This document shows positions 45,793-55,398 of a DNA stretch of 64,000 bases, piece by piece. The position numbers were made by a program, and so were the translations under genes. Numbering within the stretch: the first letter of the stretch is position 1; every line of letters starts with the position of its first letter. Source of the DNA: Rhizobium sp. BT04 (GTDB taxonomy: Bacteria > Pseudomonadota > Alphaproteobacteria > Rhizobiales > Rhizobiaceae); contig NZ_CP125652.1 of assembly GCF_030053135.1 (NCBI RefSeq), forward strand, positions 1,612,001-1,676,000. Reading direction: 5' to 3'. Under the pieces are notes generated by a model that saw nothing but the letters and a program-made list of their open reading frames with translations, did no database searches and had not been told where the DNA came from.

Positions 45793-48144
45793 ATGAACAA
45801 TTCCGTTGAGAACAGATTTTTTGCGATTGTTTGCGGAGCGCTGCTTGTTTTTGTCGCTCCTCTCTTTGTTCTCTTCCTTTTTCTTTCCTCGGAACGGGCC
45901 GACAAGGAAATACGCGATCATATTTCCGTTCTTCTTGTCGCCAATGCCCAGGCGCTGGCAAAACCGCTCTGGGACCTCGATGAGGACAGCGTCACCCAGA
46001 TCAGCGCGACGGTCGTTTCCCAGGGCGCCATCGTCAAGGTCGAAGTGCGCGACCAGTCGGGCCAGCTCGACGTCAGCCAGTCCACTATTCCGCGCTCCTT
46101 CGACGGCAAGCTCGTGCAGGTGTCGCGCGCCATCATCTACAACACCGTCGACGGCCCGAAGAACCTCGGCAGCATCAGCGTCTATTATCCCGCGCTCGGC
46201 CTGTTTTCCGGCCTGAAGCAGGAAGAGGTCGTCTTCATCTCGATCTTCATCTTCGCCGTGCTGACCGTTTTCGGCACGGCGCTGATCGGCAACCGTTTCT
46301 TCGTCATCCAGCCGCTCCTGCGGCTGACGGCAGCAATCGAGGCCACCCGCCAGCTGGGCTCCCGTCATCATGTCGACTGGCAGTCGAACGACGAGATGGG
46401 ACGGCTTGCCCGCAGCTTCAACGAGATGCAGACAAAGCTTGAAAGCGAGGAAAAGGAGCTGAAGCTCGCCCACCGCCGCGCCACCGACATCTATAATCTG
46501 ACGCCCGCCATGCTCTTCTCGCTCGACGAGGAGGATCGCATCACCGCCGTCAGCGATTACTGGCTGCTTGCCACAGGTTATAACCGCGCCGCCGTCATCG
46601 GCCGCAACTTCGCCGATCTCGTCACATCGACCACCCGCGACAAGTTCGTCCGGCGCCGCCAGGCCGAGAGCGGCATGACCGTCACCGTCAAGTTCGTCTG
46701 CCTGGACGGCCGCACCATGGACGTCCTCATCATGGAATCGGAGGCGGAAGCCGGCGCTCACGACCGCCTGTCGCTATCGGTCATGACCGATGTGACCGAA
46801 CTCAAGGCGTCCGAGGACCGCAACCACCGCCAGGCGATCACCGATCACCTGACCGGGCTTCTCAATCGCCAGGGCTTCGAAGCCGTCCTCGACAACAAGA
46901 TCGCCGCCGCCGACGCAGCCGGCCAGGAGCTTGCCTGCCTCTTCGTCGATCTCGATCGCTTCAAGTGGATCAACGACAATATGGGCCATGCCGCCGGCGA
47001 CATGGCGCTGGTCGAGCTCGTCGAACGCCTGAAGACCTTTCTTGCCCCTTCCGATGAGGCGGCCCGTCTCGGCGGCGACGAATTTGCCATCCTGCTGCCG
47101 GCCAAGGACGCCGAAAAACGCGCCAAGATGATGTGCGAGCAGATCGCCTCGATCTTCGAAACGCCGTTCGCCCCCGACATGCATTTGAGTGCTTCCGTCG
47201 GCATCGCCATCTATCCGCACCACGCCGCAACCGCGGCCGAACTGCTGCAGAAGTCCGACCTGGCAATGTATGCCAAGAAACGCGACGGCAAGAATGGCGC
47301 GCAGCTCTTCGACAACGCCATGCTCGACCGCGCCCGCAGCCGCGCCGAGATCGAAGCCAATATCGAAGCCGGCCTCGTCGACGACTGGTTCGAGGCCTTC
47401 CTGCAGCCGATCGTCAATCTGAACGGTCGCGGCATTGCCGGTTTCGAAGCGCTGATGCGCCTCAACCATCCGCAGAAGGGCTTGATGCCGCCGGCCGAGA
47501 TCATCAGCGTCGCCGAAGAGACGGCAAAGATCGTCCGCGTCGGCAACGTCATTATGGAAAAGGCGATCGCCAATCTCGCGAAGATTTCCCGGATATCGGG
47601 CATGCAGGACACCTATCTCGCCATCAATTTCTCGCCGCTGCAGTTCGAGCCGGCGCTGCCGGCCCGCCTTGCCGCCATCGTCGGTCGCCATGGCATCCGC
47701 CCCGAGCGCATCGTCGTCGAGATCACCGAGGCCGTGCTGATGCACGACAACCCGCAAATTCGCATGATCGTCACCGAGCTTCGCCGTTTCGGCTGCCGCA
47801 TCGCGCTGGACGATTTCGGCACCGGCTATTCGTCGCTGAGCTACCTCAACCGCTTCCCTGTCGATATCATCAAGATAGACCAGTCCTTCACCCGCGCGAT
47901 CAACGACGGCGACGACGACGTGCGCCAGAAGAGCCGCATGCTGATCGAAGGCATTACCACGCTCTCGCACAAGATGAATTGCACCGTCATCGCCGAGGGC
48001 ATCGAGACCGAAGAGGAATGCCGCACGCTTCACCAGATGGGGCTTGACTACGGCCAGGGCTACCTCTTCCATCGTCCGCAGCATGCAAGCACGCTCATCG
48101 AGCAATTGGTGGGCTCACAATCGGCCGTGGCGCGCGCCTCGTGA
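45793..48144 (+). CDS. Membrane c-di-GMP signalling protein with HAMP, PAS, GGDEF and EAL domains
   Basis: 783 residues from ATG 45793 (the frame opens at 45733 without SD). TM1 is near residues 9-32 (IVCGALLVFVAPLFVLFLF), then a periplasmic sensor of about 120 residues, TM2 near 158-183, HAMP, PAS (LTPAMLFSLDEEDRITAVSD), GGDEF with intact RLGGDEFAIL, and EAL with GFEALMRL, DDFGTGYSSLSYL and IKIDQSF. Both active-site sets look intact, so it could make or degrade c-di-GMP. A solute-binding protein gene follows 22 nt later and may deliver the signal to the periplasmic domain. Confidence 0.93.
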   Translation: MNNSVENRFFAIVCGALLVFVAPLFVLFLFLSSERADKEIRDHISVLLVANAQALAKPLWDLDEDSVTQISATVVSQGAIVKVEVRDQSGQLDVSQSTIPRSFDGKLVQVSRAIIYNTVDGPKNLGSISVYYPALGLFSGLKQEEVVFISIFIFAVLTVFGTALIGNRFFVIQPLLRLTAAIEATRQLGSRHHVDWQSNDEMGRLARSFNEMQTKLESEEKELKLAHRRATDIYNLTPAMLFSLDEEDRITAVSDYWLLATGYNRAAVIGRNFADLVTSTTRDKFVRRRQAESGMTVTVKFVCLDGRTMDVLIMESEAEAGAHDRLSLSVMTDVTELKASEDRNHRQAITDHLTGLLNRQGFEAVLDNKIAAADAAGQELACLFVDLDRFKWINDNMGHAAGDMALVELVERLKTFLAPSDEAARLGGDEFAILLPAKDAEKRAKMMCEQIASIFETPFAPDMHLSASVGIAIYPHHAATAAELLQKSDLAMYAKKRDGKNGAQLFDNAMLDRARSRAEIEANIEAGLVDDWFEAFLQPIVNLNGRGIAGFEALMRLNHPQKGLMPPAEIISVAEETAKIVRVGNVIMEKAIANLAKISRISGMQDTYLAINFSPLQFEPALPARLAAIVGRHGIRPERIVVEITEAVLMHDNPQIRMIVTELRRFGCRIALDDFGTGYSSLSYLNRFPVDIIKIDQSFTRAINDGDDDVRQKSRMLIEGITTLSHKMNCTVIAEGIETEEECRTLHQMGLDYGQGYLFHRPQHASTLIEQLVGSQSAVARAS

Positions 48145-48166
48145 ATGAAGAACGAAGGAGATTGAT

Positions 48167-48883
48167 ATGATGAAAAAGCTCCTGCTTCTCGCATGCCTGG
48201 CACTGCCCGGTGTTGCCCATGCGCAGACGGTGACTTTCACCACCGAGGATTATGCCCCCTTCAACTATCGCGAAGGCAAGGAGATCAAGGGCGCGACCGT
48301 CGAGCAGGTCGAAAAGGTGATGGCCGCGATCGGTATCGACTACACGCTCGAGGTCATGCCCTGGGCGCGCGCCTATGGCCTTGCCCGCACGACGCCGATG
48401 ACCTGCGTCTTTGCCACCGCCCACAATAGCGCGCGCGACCCGCTGTTCAAATGGATCGAGCCGCTGCTCATCGACCGCAACATCCTGATTACCCGTAAGG
48501 GCTCGGGGGTCACCGCCGCCAATCTGGACGAGGCGAAGAAATATACGATCGGCACCCAGCGCGAGGATTACACCGAGACGATCCTCAAGGAGAAGGGCTT
48601 CACCAAGCTCGACGTCGCTAGCGATTTCAACGCCACGCTGCGCAAGCTGCTGAACGGGCGCATCGACATGATGCCGATCTCCGAACTCTATTTCGATAAG
48701 CTGAAAGCCGACCAGCCGGTGGAATTGGTGACCGTGCTGTCCGCCCAGCCGATGGGCATCGCCTGTGAGAAGAGCTTTCCGGACGATCTGCGCGCCAGGA
48801 TGCAGGCTGCCCTCGACAAGCTGATCGCCGATGGCGACCAGAAGCAGATCTTCATGAAATACGGCATGAACCTTGTGGACTGA
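48167..48883 (+). CDS. Periplasmic substrate-binding protein (SBP_bac_3 type), orphan
   Basis: 238 residues. Signal peptide MMKKLLLLACLALPGVAHA. The type II binding fold begins TVTFTTEDYAPFNYREGKEI and contains VMPWARAYGLARTTPMTCVF, as in polar amino acid binding proteins. SD AAGGAG lies before ATG 48167. No permease or ATPase gene is adjacent. Its partner is probably the GGDEF-EAL gene upstream (inference). Confidence 0.9.
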   Translation: MMKKLLLLACLALPGVAHAQTVTFTTEDYAPFNYREGKEIKGATVEQVEKVMAAIGIDYTLEVMPWARAYGLARTTPMTCVFATAHNSARDPLFKWIEPLLIDRNILITRKGSGVTAANLDEAKKYTIGTQREDYTETILKEKGFTKLDVASDFNATLRKLLNGRIDMMPISELYFDKLKADQPVELVTVLSAQPMGIACEKSFPDDLRARMQAALDKLIADGDQKQIFMKYGMNLVD

Positions 48884-48975
48884 CGCCGCCCGGCAGGCCG
48901 TTGCCCTTTCCGCTTGACTTTGCTTTCGTTTCGCGGTGGTGAACGGCGGGAAGTTTTAGCGAGGGAAGACAGGCC

Positions 48976-49694
<719 letters not shown>

Positions 49695-49698
<4 letters not shown>

Positions 49699-50168
49699 AG
49701 GTCGTAACGGATCACGATCAGGACCGGGATTTCGCCATCCGCCCGGCCGCATCAGGCGATCTCCCGGGGCTGACCGTCCTCTACCGGCATTTGAACCCGA
49801 CGGATCCGCTTCTCGACGAAGCCATGGCTGAAGAGCGCTTCTCTGCCATCCTCGCCCAGCCCGGCATGACAGTATTCATCGGTTTTGCCGGCGACCTCGC
49901 CGCTGCCACCGCCACCCTGATCGTCGTGCCGAACTTGACGCGGAACGGCGCCTCCTATGCGCTGATTGAGAACGTGGTCACCCACGCCGACCACCGCCAG
50001 CGCGGTTATGCCGGCGCCGTCATCGGCCATGCGGTAACTGAGTCCTGGAAGAGCGGCTGCTACAAGGTGATGTTGCTCACCGGCTCGAAGAACCCGGCGA
50101 CGCTGCGCTTCTACGAGAATTGCGGCTTCATCAGCGACAAGACCGGCTATCAGATCCGCCGGCCCTGA
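49695..50168 (+). CDS. GNAT-family N-acetyltransferase
   Basis: 157 residues. The acetyl-CoA motif A is [20 protein letters not shown] with the R/Q-x-x-G-x-A signature, and motif [14 protein letters not shown] follows. It overlaps the pth stop by four bases, so is translationally coupled. The substrate is unknown. Confidence 0.88.
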
Positions 50169-50195
50169 GCCACGCCCGAGCGTGTCTGCTCAACA

Positions 50196-50507
50196 TCATT
50201 CCTCGGGTTCGGTGGTGAACATCAGCGGAAAGCCCATGCCCTTGGCAAGGTCGACGCCCTCCTTGGCCTTGGTCTCGGCGATGTCCCTGACGCAGACCAC
50301 GACCACGCAGGAACCGAGCTTGTGCGCGGTCATCATCACCCGGTAGCCGGTCTCCTCGCTCATGCGGAAGACCGCCTTCAGGATCACGATGACGATTTCG
50401 CGCGGCGTATAGTCGTCATTGACGAGAATGACCTTGTAGAGCTTCGGCTTGTCCAGCTTAGGCTTCACCTTGATCTTCGGTTTCAGGGCGACGTCATTGT
50501 CACTCAT
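50196..50507 (-). CDS. clpS: ATP-dependent Clp protease adaptor ClpS
   Basis: 103 residues from ATG 50507 (GTG 50519 is possible). The substrate-binding Asn/Asp site is VILVNDDYTPREIVIVIL, and the His of the N-degron pocket lies in VMMTAHKLGSCVVVV. The N-terminus is Lys/Pro-rich (LKPKIKVKPKLDKPKLYK). The sequence resembles the ClpS2 paralogue of Agrobacterium more than ClpS1 by eye. It delivers N-degron proteins to ClpAP. Confidence 0.92.
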   Translation of the reverse strand: MSDNDVALKPKIKVKPKLDKPKLYKVILVNDDYTPREIVIVILKAVFRMSEETGYRVMMTAHKLGSCVVVVCVRDIAETKAKEGVDLAKGMGFPLMFTTEPEE

Positions 50508-50597
50508 CGGAAAATCCACCCCGTTGATGACATGAAAAAGCGGAAAAACATCCGCCGGTAATATATTGCACCGTCAGCACAGCAGTTCAATCACGGA

Positions 50598-50999
50598 TCA
50601 GTCGGCGGAGAGCAGGAGGCAATTCTGGCCGGCTTTTCGAAGGATGGCAGCCGCTTTCCTGTCGAACGTCGCAAAGCTTTCTCCGCCGAGCCTTTCGCCT
50701 TCGAACGCAATGACGCCATCCGCGAAATCGCCGCCAGCCTCCAAGAACAAAAGACCGCTTGCAACAGCGGCACGATCGAGTGTGACCGTCTCCGCATCTG
50801 CAAGATATGTTATCGCCTGCTTCACTTCAGCTGCATCGAATTTATAGAGCCGTCGAAGAACCCAGACTAATTCGCAAAGAGTCTGGTTCGGCACGACGAT
50901 CCTGTAGGACCGAAGGAACTCTTCGGCCTTCGGACTCTCGACAGGATGGTCCCGCGTGAACATCCGCACGAGAATGTTCGTATCGACGACGACCTTCAA
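50598..50999 (-). CDS. vapC: VapC-type PIN-domain toxin
   Basis: 133 residues from TTG 50999, overlapping the antitoxin stop (TTGA). PIN motifs: VVVDTNILVRMFTRDHP, QTLCELVWVLRR, GGDFADGVIA and FATFDRKAAAIL, with all acidic residues visible. It acts as a site-specific ribonuclease when freed from its antitoxin. Confidence 0.9.
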   Translation of the reverse strand: MKVVVDTNILVRMFTRDHPVESPKAEEFLRSYRIVVPNQTLCELVWVLRRLYKFDAAEVKQAITYLADAETVTLDRAAVASGLLFLEAGGDFADGVIAFEGERLGGESFATFDRKAAAILRKAGQNCLLLSAD

Positions 51000-51253
51000 A
51001 CCTTGTCCTCGCCAGCCCATCCAGCCTCAATCGCCTCATTTATTTCATCGATGGAATAGGCTCTGTCGGCCTTGTGCGAAAACATGCCGAACAGGCGCTC
51101 GATAGGCACCATCGGCTTGATCGCATGGATATTACCACTGCCTCTCGGCAGGAGATCGATCTCGATCTCGTCACCGGGCGCTACCCCAAGATGGTCGAGA
51201 ACCTCTTTCTTGAGGGTCACCTGACCTTTCGCCGTAACCTTGAGCCTGACCAT
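50996..51253 (-). CDS. vapB: AbrB/MazE-type antitoxin
   Basis: 85 residues from ATG 51253, with GGGGAG upstream. The swapped-hairpin AbrB fold reads RLKVTAKGQVTLKKEVLDHL and PGDEIEIDLLPRGSG. The C-terminal part (DEINEAIEAGWAGEDKV) should contact the toxin. A longer frame from 51304 would translate through the 44-bp palindrome and is not favoured. Confidence 0.9.
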   Translation of the reverse strand: MVRLKVTAKGQVTLKKEVLDHLGVAPGDEIEIDLLPRGSGNIHAIKPMVPIERLFGMFSHKADRAYSIDEINEAIEAGWAGEDKV

Positions 51254-51266
51254 CACAACACTCCCC

Positions 51267-51310
51267 GCTCCATTGAAAGTAAGGCAGTTTTGCCTTACTT
51301 TCAATGGAGC
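51267..51310. promoter_or_regulatory. 44-bp perfect palindrome ahead of vapBC (possible operator or leader hairpin)
   Basis: Two perfect 20-bp arms (51267-51286 and 51291-51310) separated by GTTT. It begins 14 nt upstream of the vapB start codon and next to its SD, in the divergent gap between vapBC and ychF. It could be an autoregulatory operator for the antitoxin, a very stable leader hairpin, or the footprint of a mobile palindrome. Confidence 0.75.
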
Positions 51311-51392
51311 TTTAATTTCATCGACCCTTGACCGGGGAAAGGTGTTCCCCCATAGGCAGGGACAAAGTTTTCACAGATACGGACATCAAGCC

Positions 51393-52496
51393 ATGGGCTT
51401 CAAATGCGGCATCGTCGGCCTGCCGAACGTCGGCAAATCGACCCTCTTCAACGCGCTCACCAAGACGGCCGCCGCACAGGCGGCGAACTATCCCTTCTGC
51501 ACCATCGAGCCGAACACCGGCGAAGTCGCCGTGCCCGATCCGCGCATGCGCAAACTTGCCGACATCGCCAAGTCCAAGGAATTGATCCCGACGCGCATTT
51601 CCTTCGTCGATATCGCCGGCCTGGTGCGCGGCGCCTCGAAGGGTGAAGGCCTCGGCAACCAGTTCCTCGCCAACATCCGCGAAGTCGATGCCATCGTGCA
51701 TGTGCTACGCTGCTTCGAAGACAGCGACATCACCCATGTCGAGGGCCGCATCAATCCCGTGGCCGACGCCGAGACGATCGAGACCGAGCTGATGCTCGCC
51801 GACCTCGAAAGCCTGGAGCGGCGCACCGAGCAGACGCGCAAGCGCGCCACCAGCAAGGACAAGGATTCGATGGCGATGCTGCCGATCATGGAAGCCTCGC
51901 TGAAGCTGCTCAACGAAGGCAAGCCGGTACGCACGCTGCTGTCGACGCTCGATGCCGAGGAAATCGCCATCCTCAAGGGCCTCAACCTCTTGACCTCGCA
52001 TCCGGTGCTATACGTCTGCAACGTCGCTGAGGCCGAGGCTTCGACCGGCAACGAATTCACCGAGGCCGTCGCCGTCATGGCCAGGGAACAGGGTGCCGAA
52101 ACCGTCGTCATCTCGGCGGCGATCGAGGCCGAGGTCGCCCAGCTTCCGGAGGATGAGGCCAAGGAATTCCTCTCCGCCCTCGATCTCGATGAGGCCGGTC
52201 TCGACCGGCTGATCCGCGCCGGCTACAAGCTGCTCCACCTCATCACCTACTTCACCGTCGGTCCGAAGGAAACGCGCGCTTGGACGATCGAGCGCGGCAC
52301 CAAGGCACCGCAGGCCGCCGGCGTCATCCATTCCGATTTCGAGCGCGGCTTCATCCGCGCCAACACCATCGCCTATGACGACTACATCAAATACAACGGC
52401 GAAATCGGCGCCAAGGATGCCGGCAAGGCGCGCGACGAAGGCAAGGAATATGTTGTCCAGGATGGCGACGTCATCCACTTCCGCTTCAATACCTGA
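51393..52496 (+). CDS. ychF: Redox-regulated ATPase/GTPase YchF (Obg-like, OLA1)
   Basis: 367 residues. G1 GLPNVGKSTLFNAL, switch region NYPFCTIEPNTG, G3 FVDIAGLVRGASKGEGLGN, and CNVAEAE in place of NKxD, the change that gives YchF its ATP preference. The C-terminal TGS domain reads LITYFTVGPKETRAWTIERG. It associates with ribosomes. ATG 51393 is the family start; the frame open from 51240 crosses the palindrome and is not coding. Confidence 0.95.
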   Translation: MGFKCGIVGLPNVGKSTLFNALTKTAAAQAANYPFCTIEPNTGEVAVPDPRMRKLADIAKSKELIPTRISFVDIAGLVRGASKGEGLGNQFLANIREVDAIVHVLRCFEDSDITHVEGRINPVADAETIETELMLADLESLERRTEQTRKRATSKDKDSMAMLPIMEASLKLLNEGKPVRTLLSTLDAEEIAILKGLNLLTSHPVLYVCNVAEAEASTGNEFTEAVAVMAREQGAETVVISAAIEAEVAQLPEDEAKEFLSALDLDEAGLDRLIRAGYKLLHLITYFTVGPKETRAWTIERGTKAPQAAGVIHSDFERGFIRANTIAYDDYIKYNGEIGAKDAGKARDEGKEYVVQDGDVIHFRFNT

Positions 52497-52497
52497 G

Positions 52498-52603
52498 CTA
52501 GAGCAATTCCAGGAAAAGTGCGAAGCGGTTTTCCGTCCGGAATTACGCAAAAACAAAAGGATAGAGCGGTTCTGCGCTTCCGCTAAAAGCTGAACCGCTC
52601 TAG
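52498..52603 (+). repeat. Palindromic intergenic repeat, copy D
   Basis: CTAGAGCAATTCCAGGAAAAG, then GCGAAGCGGTTTTCC, spacer AAAAACAAAAGGA, and a terminal 11-bp hairpin (52562-52572 and 52592-52602). It starts one base after the ychF stop (TGA 52494-52496, then G) and probably serves as a bidirectional terminator. Confidence 0.85.
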
Positions 52604-52616
52604 ATACGCTGCCGCC

Positions 52617-53690
52617 TCAACCCGGCGGCAGCTTGTTTGCGATTGCCGACGGCAGTGCGCGCAGCACCTGCCGTCGAAGCGGCATCCAGCCGGTGCCGAT
52701 GATCAATACGATCGCGCCGACGACGATCAGCGTCGTGTAGATATAGGTATCGACCGTCGCGCTTCCCTGCCGGAAGACGCTGAAGATCGCAACGCCGAGC
52801 GACAGCAGCCCCGAAGTGACGAAGGCACGGCGGTCGATGACGAGGCCGATCAGCATCAGGGCCGCCACGGTCGCGACGACCACGGGCGTCCGAGCCGACA
52901 TGTTCGCCAGGTCGAAGATACGACCGCTTGCCCCTACAGACAGTAAGGAAACGGTGCTGTAGAGCAGCGCCGGCGCAGCGCCGAGATGCAGCCAGAAAGC
53001 GATATCCGAGCGTGTCGTCCGGCGCAGCCGGTCGCCGAGATCAAAATAGAGCGCGGTCGCGAAGAGGCCGAGCGCGCAGACGAGGGAGATCCCGGCCAGC
53101 AGGGCAAGATGGTCGACGAAAAATGCGGGATCGCCGCTGAGCCATTGCACCAAGCGCAAAAGCAGGGTGAGTACGAAGGCAAGCGTCGACATGATGGCGA
53201 GCGCCAGCGCCAAGGGCACGCGATAGCGGGCATAGTAGACGCCGAGAAGGATCGGGAAGCCGGCGACGAACTGCGTCAGATCAGCCCCGATTTGGGACGT
53301 CCACGGCGTGAAAACGCGGGACATCAGCAAAAATATCCAGCAGAACAAGGCGATCGTCAGGCTGACGGCCGGCAAGGCAAGCCGCTGGCGGCGCACCAGG
53401 ATTTCCGACAGCACGATGATGGCAGGCGGCACGGCGTAAAGCGGCGCAAGGCCCCAGAGGCCGACGAGCGCGACGATAACGCCGATGGTGATGAGCACGT
53501 CGTGAAAGCCTCGCACGAAACGGGGCGTCTCCGTATCCGACCAGGCCGGCCCCTCGGCTGCGATTGCCGGTTGCGCTTCGGCGACAGCCACGCCGCGCTC
53601 GATGAGAAACGGCAGAAGCCGCCCGCCCGCCTCCGGCGAAATCAGCCCCTGGCGCGCCGCCTCGTCGAGGATCGATCTCAGTTCCGTCAT
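52617..53690 (-). CDS. Multi-span membrane protein, DUF2157-like
   Basis: 357 residues. A soluble N-terminal region of about 60 residues (LRSILDEAARQGLISPEAGGRL) precedes about ten hydrophobic segments (VLITIGVIVALVGLWGLAPL and on). The N-terminal helix pair followed by many helices is the layout of DUF2157 proteins. Function unknown. Confidence 0.78.
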   Translation of the reverse strand: MTELRSILDEAARQGLISPEAGGRLLPFLIERGVAVAEAQPAIAAEGPAWSDTETPRFVRGFHDVLITIGVIVALVGLWGLAPLYAVPPAIIVLSEILVRRQRLALPAVSLTIALFCWIFLLMSRVFTPWTSQIGADLTQFVAGFPILLGVYYARYRVPLALALAIMSTLAFVLTLLLRLVQWLSGDPAFFVDHLALLAGISLVCALGLFATALYFDLGDRLRRTTRSDIAFWLHLGAAPALLYSTVSLLSVGASGRIFDLANMSARTPVVVATVAALMLIGLVIDRRAFVTSGLLSLGVAIFSVFRQGSATVDTYIYTTLIVVGAIVLIIGTGWMPLRRQVLRALPSAIANKLPPG

Positions 53691-53771
53691 GCCGGTTTAT
53701 CTCCCCGGAATCATTGAGCCCGCACGGATGCTATTGTAAGCATTGTGCGCTGCATATGGCGGGAGAAGCGA

Positions 53772-54260
53772 ATGTCGGCAGAAAAGCTTTCCTTCGAGGA
53801 TTTTGAGCCCGGTCGCCGCTTCGCCCTCGGCCCGAAGCTGGTGCTCGCCGAAGAAATCATCGAGTTTGCACGGGAATTCGACCCGCAGCCGATGCATGTC
53901 GACGAAGCCGCCGGCCGCGCCAGCATTCTCGGCGGGCTCGCCGCTTCCGGCTGGCACACCTCCTCGATGCTGATGCGCATGATGGCCGACAGCTATATCC
54001 TGAACGCGTTCTGCGAGGGTGCGCCGGGCGTCGATCTGATGGAATGGCGAAAGCCGGTGCTGGCAGGCGATACTTTGCAGGGCCACTCGACCGTGCTCGA
54101 AGCCCGGCCGATGCGCTCGCGTCCCGGCATGGGCATCGCCAAGTTCCGCCACGAGTTGAAAAACCAGCGCGGTGAACTCGTTTGTCTCTCGGAGAATTCG
54201 GTCATGATCCGCATGCGCCCCGCGCCGGGCATCAGCGTGAACCCGGAGGCATCGGCATGA
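53772..54260 (+). CDS. MaoC-family hot-dog dehydratase, first of a pair
   Basis: 162 residues. Hydratase 2 motif EIIEFAREFDPQPMHVDEAA with Asp and His, then LAASGWHTSSMLMRMM. GGGAGAAGCGA precedes ATG 53772. Single hot-dog domain, so it should act as a dimer, possibly with the next gene product, whose start overlaps its stop (ATGA). Likely hydrates an enoyl-thioester. Confidence 0.88.
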   Translation: MSAEKLSFEDFEPGRRFALGPKLVLAEEIIEFAREFDPQPMHVDEAAGRASILGGLAASGWHTSSMLMRMMADSYILNAFCEGAPGVDLMEWRKPVLAGDTLQGHSTVLEARPMRSRPGMGIAKFRHELKNQRGELVCLSENSVMIRMRPAPGISVNPEASA

Positions 54261-54724
54261 GAATGTCCGAACTTTACGCCGTCGGCGAGAAGGCCGAGAT
54301 CGGCAGCTACACCTTCACCGAGGAAAACATCATCCGCTTCGCGAGACGTTACGATCCGCAGCGTTTTCACGTCGACAAGGAAGCAGCCAAGGATACCCTC
54401 TTCGGCAGCCTTTGCGCCTCGGGCTGGCATACCACTGCCGCCTGGATGCGGACCTTCCTCGCCTTCTGGAAAAGCCAGGGCGTGGCACTTGCGCAAAAGG
54501 GTCTGACGGCACCGAACCTCGGCCCCTCGCCGGGCTTCCAGAAACTGCAATGGCTGCGGCCGGTTTTCCCGGGCGACGTCGTGACCTATTCCGTCGCCTT
54601 CCTCTCCAGCCGGCCGCTCGCGTCGCGGCCGGGCTGGCACCTCAACACCATCCTTTGCGAGGGCGTCAACCAGAACGGCGATGCCGTCATGCGCTTCGAA
54701 AGCGGTGTGCTGGAATTCGACTGA
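54257..54724 (+). CDS. MaoC-family hot-dog dehydratase, second of a pair
   Basis: 155 residues from ATG 54257, with GGAGG seven bases upstream. Motif ENIIRFARRYDPQRFHVDKEA keeps the Asp and His, followed by CASGWHTTAAWMRTFL. It is a clear paralogue of the preceding gene and translationally coupled to it, which suggests a heterodimer. Confidence 0.88.
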   Translation: MRMSELYAVGEKAEIGSYTFTEENIIRFARRYDPQRFHVDKEAAKDTLFGSLCASGWHTTAAWMRTFLAFWKSQGVALAQKGLTAPNLGPSPGFQKLQWLRPVFPGDVVTYSVAFLSSRPLASRPGWHLNTILCEGVNQNGDAVMRFESGVLEFD

Positions 54725-54742
54725 CCTCGTCGGAATACGGGC

Positions 54743-55285
54743 TCAATGTCCGGCGAATTCGACCAGCGTGTGCACGACGACGCCGAGCTCTTCCAGCTTT
54801 TTGCGACCGCCAAGGTCCGGCAAATCGATAACGAAGCAGGCGCCGACCACCTCCGCGCCGATCTGGCGCAGCAGCTTGGTCGCACCGACGGCAGTGCCGC
54901 CGGTGGCGATCAGGTCGTCGACCAGGATCACCTTCTCGCCGGGCTGGACAGCGTCGCGATGCATCTCCATCTCGTCGACGCCATATTCCAGGCTATAGGC
55001 GATGCGCACGGTATCATGCGGCAGTTTGCCCTTCTTGCGGATCGGCACGAAGCCAGAGGAAAGCTGATGGGCCACAGCGCCGCCGAGAATGAAGCCGCGC
55101 GCCTCCATGCCGGCAATCTTGTCGATTTTCGTGCCCGCATAGGGCTGCACCAATTCGTCGACCGCCCGGCGGAAAGCGCGGGGGTTGCCGAGCAGCGTGG
55201 TGATGTCACGGAAGATGATGCCGGGCTTGGGGTAGTCGGGAATGGAGCGGATGCTGGCTGCGAGCTCCGAAATCGTATTGTCCAT
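54743..55285 (-). CDS. apt: Adenine phosphoribosyltransferase
   Basis: 180 residues. Salvages adenine to AMP with PRPP. Motifs: [27 protein letters not shown], and PRPP loop [20 protein letters not shown] 55285 gives the usual rhizobial length; ATG 55309 would add eight residues. It follows petC in the same direction after a terminator. Confidence 0.95.
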   Translation of the reverse strand: MDNTISELAASIRSIPDYPKPGIIFRDITTLLGNPRAFRRAVDELVQPYAGTKIDKIAGMEARGFILGGAVAHQLSSGFVPIRKKGKLPHDTVRIAYSLEYGVDEMEMHRDAVQPGEKVILVDDLIATGGTAVGATKLLRQIGAEVVGACFVIDLPDLGGRKKLEELGVVVHTLVEFAGH

Positions 55286-55352
55286 GGAAAATCCGTATCT
55301 GCGAGGCATGAAACTGGCCGCACCCTATCAACTGCCAGGAGCGGAACCAACA

Positions 55353-55378
55353 AAAAAGGCGGCCCGAGGCCGCCTTTT
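55353..55378 (-). terminator. Terminator of the petABC operon
   Basis: AAAGGCGGC-CCGA-GGCCGCCTTTT hairpin with an A-run that reads as six T residues on the minus strand, 20 nt beyond the petC stop. Confidence 0.85.
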
Positions 55379-55398
55379 GAATGTCAATCTGGAACCAC

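Noticed and set aside
46774..48105. 443-codon minus-strand frame
   Set aside because: Antisense of the GGDEF-EAL gene without any recognisable domain.
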